Shown: one piece after another, positions 61,677 to 64,000 of the stretch
Position numbering within the stretch: the first letter of the stretch is position 1
Layout: the number at the start of each line of letters is the position of its first letter
NCBI RefSeq assembly: GCF_008369325.1
Contig: NZ_VOBI01000001.1
Span: 372,001-436,000 of the forward strand
Direction of reading: 5' to 3'
DNA from: Pseudomonas sp. ANT_H12B
GTDB lineage: Bacteria; Pseudomonadota; Gammaproteobacteria; Pseudomonadales; Pseudomonadaceae
Length of the DNA stretch: 64,000 nucleotides
Notes under the pieces: generated by a model
The model's input: the letters and a program-made list of their open reading frames with translations, nothing else
The model's database searches: none
Told to the model about the DNA's origin: nothing
Position numbers and translations under genes: made by a program

Positions 61677-63713
61677 ATGTCCAGCGATCCCTTGCTGCAA
61701 CCCTACAAAATCAAGAACCTGACCCTCAGAAACCGGATCATGACCACCGCGCACGAACCGGCCTACCCGGTCGATGGCATGCCCCAGGCGTTGTATCGCG
61801 CTTATCACGTAGAACGCGCCAAGGCCGGGGTTGCGCTGACCATGACCGCAGGCTCCGCAGCGGTATCTCGGGACAGCCCGCCGGTGTTCAACAACGTGCT
61901 GGCCTACAAGGACGAAGTGGTCAAATGGATGAAGGACCTGACCGACGAATGCCATGAACACGGCGCGGCAGTGATGATCCAGCTGACCCACCTCGGTCGT
62001 CGTACCCGCTGGGACAAGGCCGACTGGTTGCCGGTGGTGTCACCCTCGCATCGTCGCGAGGCATCGCACCGTTCTTTCCCGAAAAAAATGGAAGAGTGGG
62101 ACATCGAGCGGATCATCAAGGACTACGTGGACGCCGCCGAGCGCATGCAGGCTGCGGGTCTGGACGGCCTGGAACTGCAAGCCTACGGGCATTTGATGGA
62201 TCAGTTCTGGTCGCCGCTGACCAATGACCTCGAAGGTCCGTACGGTGGCTCGCTGGAAAACCGCATGCGTTTTACTTTCGACATACTGCGAGGCATTCGC
62301 CAGCGCGTCGGAGAAGACTTCCTGCTAGGGGTTCGCTACACCGGCGACGAAGTGCTGCCGGGCGGCTTCACGGCCAGTGAGGGCATGCAGGTTTCCCATA
62401 TGCTGAAGGACAGCGGGTTGGTCGACTTCCTGAACGTGGTGCGCGGCCACATCGACACCGACGCAGGCCTGACCGATGTCATTCCGATCCAGGGGATGCG
62501 CAATTCGCCGCACCTGGACTTCGCCGGCGAGATTCGTTCTGCCACGGGATTCCCGACCTTCCACGCGGCGAAGATTCCTGACGTCGCCACGGCGCGCTAT
62601 GCGATCGCCTCGGGCAAGGTGGACATGGTGGGCATGACCCGTGCGCACATGACCGACCCGCACATCGTGCGCAAAATCATCGAAAAGCGTGAAGAAGACA
62701 TTCGCCCCTGCGTGGGCGCGAACTACTGCCTTGACCGTATTTACCAGGGTGGCGCGGCCTATTGCATCCACAACGCGGCCACCGGCCGGGAAACCACCAT
62801 GCCTCACGACATTGCCGAGGCTGCGCTAAAACGCAAGGTCCTGGTCATCGGCACCGGTCCTGCGGGGCTGGAGGCGGCGCGAGTCGCTGGCGAACGTGGG
62901 CATGACGTCACGGTGCTGGAGGCAGCGGATCAGCCCGGTGGACAGATCCGGCTGACGGCCCTGAACGAGCGCCGCCGCGAGATGATCGGCATCATCGATT
63001 GGCGAATGGCCCAGTGCGAGCGTCTGGGCGTCAAGTTCCACTTCAACACCTGGGCCGAAGCCGACACGGTGCTGGCGCATGAACCGGACGTGGTCATCGT
63101 TGCGACCGGCGGCCTGCCCCACACCGAGGTGCTGAGCCGGGGCAACGAGCTGGTGGTTTCAACCTGGGACATTATCTCCGGCGACATCAAGCCTGGCCGC
63201 AATGTGTTGATTTTCGATGACGCCGGTGATCATGCCGCCCTGCAAGCTGCCGAGGTCATCGCGCAAAGCGGTGCAAGCGTGGAGATCGTCACCCCTGACC
63301 GCGCGTTTGCGCCGGAAGTGATGGCCATGAATCTGGTGCCCTACATGCGCAGCCTGCAGGACCTGAACGTCACCTTCACGGTCACCTACCGGGTCGAGGC
63401 GGTCGAAAAGCGCGATGGTCGGCTTGTTGCGATCTTCGGCAGCGACTACGGCAAGGTTCACAAACAGCGGGTCGTCGACCAGGTCGTCGTCAACCACGGC
63501 ACGATTCCCCTGGACGACCTGTACTTCGACCTTCGCCCACATTCGAGCAATGGCGGCGCGGTGGAACAACACGACCTCATCGCTGGCAAGGCACAGAACA
63601 TCGTCACCAACCCCGAAGGGCGTTTCCAGCTGTTCAGGATTGGTGACGCGGTGGCCGCTCGCAACACCCACGCGGCCATCTACGATGCCCTGCGACTGGT
63701 GAAAGAAATCTGA
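61677..63713 (+). CDS. DgcA-like dimethylglycine/N-methyl amine demethylase (TMADH family)
   Basis: 678 residues from the ATG at 61677. The N-terminal FMN TIM barrel has LRNRIMTTAHEPAYPVDGMP, LTHLGRRTRWDKADW and DQFWSPLTNDLEGPYGGSLE. A cysteine cluster follows (CVGANYCLDRIYQGG... YCIHN, with Ala where trimethylamine dehydrogenase has its second Cys), then two dinucleotide-binding loops, VLVIGTGPAGLEAARVAGER and a later FDDAGDHAALQAAEVIA. It resembles Pseudomonas DgcA, but the setting differs from the usual glycine-betaine locus. The substrate may be another N-methyl compound. Confidence 0.85.
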   Translation: MSSDPLLQPYKIKNLTLRNRIMTTAHEPAYPVDGMPQALYRAYHVERAKAGVALTMTAGSAAVSRDSPPVFNNVLAYKDEVVKWMKDLTDECHEHGAAVMIQLTHLGRRTRWDKADWLPVVSPSHRREASHRSFPKKMEEWDIERIIKDYVDAAERMQAAGLDGLELQAYGHLMDQFWSPLTNDLEGPYGGSLENRMRFTFDILRGIRQRVGEDFLLGVRYTGDEVLPGGFTASEGMQVSHMLKDSGLVDFLNVVRGHIDTDAGLTDVIPIQGMRNSPHLDFAGEIRSATGFPTFHAAKIPDVATARYAIASGKVDMVGMTRAHMTDPHIVRKIIEKREEDIRPCVGANYCLDRIYQGGAAYCIHNAATGRETTMPHDIAEAALKRKVLVIGTGPAGLEAARVAGERGHDVTVLEAADQPGGQIRLTALNERRREMIGIIDWRMAQCERLGVKFHFNTWAEADTVLAHEPDVVIVATGGLPHTEVLSRGNELVVSTWDIISGDIKPGRNVLIFDDAGDHAALQAAEVIAQSGASVEIVTPDRAFAPEVMAMNLVPYMRSLQDLNVTFTVTYRVEAVEKRDGRLVAIFGSDYGKVHKQRVVDQVVVNHGTIPLDDLYFDLRPHSSNGGAVEQHDLIAGKAQNIVTNPEGRFQLFRIGDAVAARNTHAAIYDALRLVKEI

Positions 63714-63725
63714 CCCGATGCAAAA

Positions 63726-63757
63726 CCTGTAGGAGCGAGCTTGCTCGCTCCTACAGG
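63726..63757. repeat. REP-type palindromic element
   Basis: CCTGTAGGAGCGAGC and GCTCGCTCCTACAGG form 15-bp perfect arms around TT. GTAGGAGCGAGC is the core of the common REP hairpin of fluorescent pseudomonads. It follows the DgcA-like stop by 13 bp and may also act as its transcript end. Confidence 0.9.
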
Positions 63758-63770
63758 GAGTTGCGTCTGA

Positions 63771-64000
63771 TTACATGCCTCGCCGGGCTACGTCCGCACC
63801 GTTCTGCAATGCACGTCCCACAACGGCCTCGATATTCTGATCGGCCATCGATTGCAGTGCCGCCGCAGTCACACCACGGTAAGCCATCAGGGTTTCTATT
63901 ATTTGCAATGGATCGTGGCGGGCAAGCAGCTGACCGCCACCCACCACTACACCGTGTGCGGCTCGTTGTGCGATGGCGGGGGGAATGCCCGCAGCCACTG
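63771..64000 (-). CDS. C-terminal part of a pyrroline-5-carboxylate-reductase-like protein (cut by window)
   Basis: The last 75 or so codons of a minus-strand gene run off the right edge. The pattern GIPPAIAQRAAHGVVVGGGQ, LLARHDPLQIIE, AYRGVTAAALQSM and IEAVVGRALQNG resembles the C-terminal helical dimer domain of ProC-type reductases (there usually GGTT followed by AAL). The Rossmann domain is outside. If correct, its closeness to the demethylase would suit an N-methylproline or proline-betaine route. Confidence 0.5.
   Translation of the reverse strand, partial: VAAGIPPAIAQRAAHGVVVGGGQLLARHDPLQIIETLMAYRGVTAAALQSMADQNIEAVVGRALQNGADVARRGM

Noticed and set aside
1..64000. tRNA, rRNA, CRISPR arrays, insertion sequences or prophage
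   Set aside because: No tRNA-like cloverleaf, regularly spaced repeats, transposase or phage structural gene was noticed in reading the window. A tool-based scan could still find short RNAs.

Overview
This 64 kb window is typical chromosomal DNA of a fluorescent-group Pseudomonas. The evidence is a high GC content, strong GGAG-type ribosome sites, Pseudomonas-style families (DUF1652, DUF2790, DgcA-like demethylase, a PhaG relative), a glc glycolate locus and a REP-type hairpin. No tRNA, rRNA, CRISPR array, insertion sequence or prophage was recognised. The names are family assignments made by reading the proteins; no database was searched.

Layout. 0-5.7 kb: small conserved proteins, a lipoprotein, a LysR regulator divergent from a DHA2-type efflux pump, and a broken phaG/rhlA-like gene. 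5.8-10.6 kb: a three-gene sugar catabolic operon (NupG-like transporter, sugar isomerase/epimerase, Gfo/Idh/MocA dehydrogenase) divergent from its LacI regulator, with a perfect 18-bp palindrome between them. 11.1-13.9 kb: an MHS-type transporter and small proteins. 14.0-23.4 kb: a complete glycolate/glyoxylate system: permease (glcA), regulator glcC, then glcDEFG and malate synthase G (glcB), with two matching GlcC-type operators. 23.4-33.2 kb: a mixed region (dienelactone hydrolase, RidA, GFA, GNAT, SnoaL-like, an Aer-like chemoreceptor, an exported F420-reductase-like protein, a GGDEF/EAL enzyme, VOC). 33.3-39.2 kb: a methyltransferase followed by decayed genes, then a GlxA/AraC regulator divergent from an NmrA-like gene and a cupin, DUF2790, a TetR remnant and mug.

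39.4-47.9 kb: an amidase, then an operon for cyclic-amide hydrolysis (pxpA, biotin carrier, biotin carboxylase, pxpB, pxpC, NCS1 permease) divergent from a LysR regulator. 48.0-48.4 kb: a maeB remnant that has lost its middle.

48.4-56.9 kb is the most interesting part. One strand encodes an outer-membrane channel, an MFS importer, a PyrK-like and a class-1 PyrD-like dihydroorotate dehydrogenase, an M20 N-carbamoyl amidohydrolase, a dihydroorotase and a small unknown protein. An XRE-type regulator is divergent. Read as a pathway, this is uptake of orotate and its breakdown to dihydroorotate, N-carbamoyl-aspartate, and finally aspartate, CO2 and ammonia, which is pyrimidine biosynthesis run backwards. 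An identical 19-bp motif lies before the importer and before pyrK, and a close variant lies before the regulator, so the cluster looks like a self-contained regulon.

57.0-60.2 kb: a PhnD/C/E/E-type oxyanion ABC transporter. 60.3-64 kb: an MFS remnant, a betaine-binding protein, a DgcA-like demethylase behind a large inverted repeat, a REP hairpin, and the end of a pyrroline-5-carboxylate-reductase-like gene. Together these last genes suggest use of a methylated amine such as a betaine. Several genes in the window are decayed (phaG-like, EAL, alcohol dehydrogenase, methyltransferase, TetR, maeB, MFS), and three of them keep both ends but have lost the middle.
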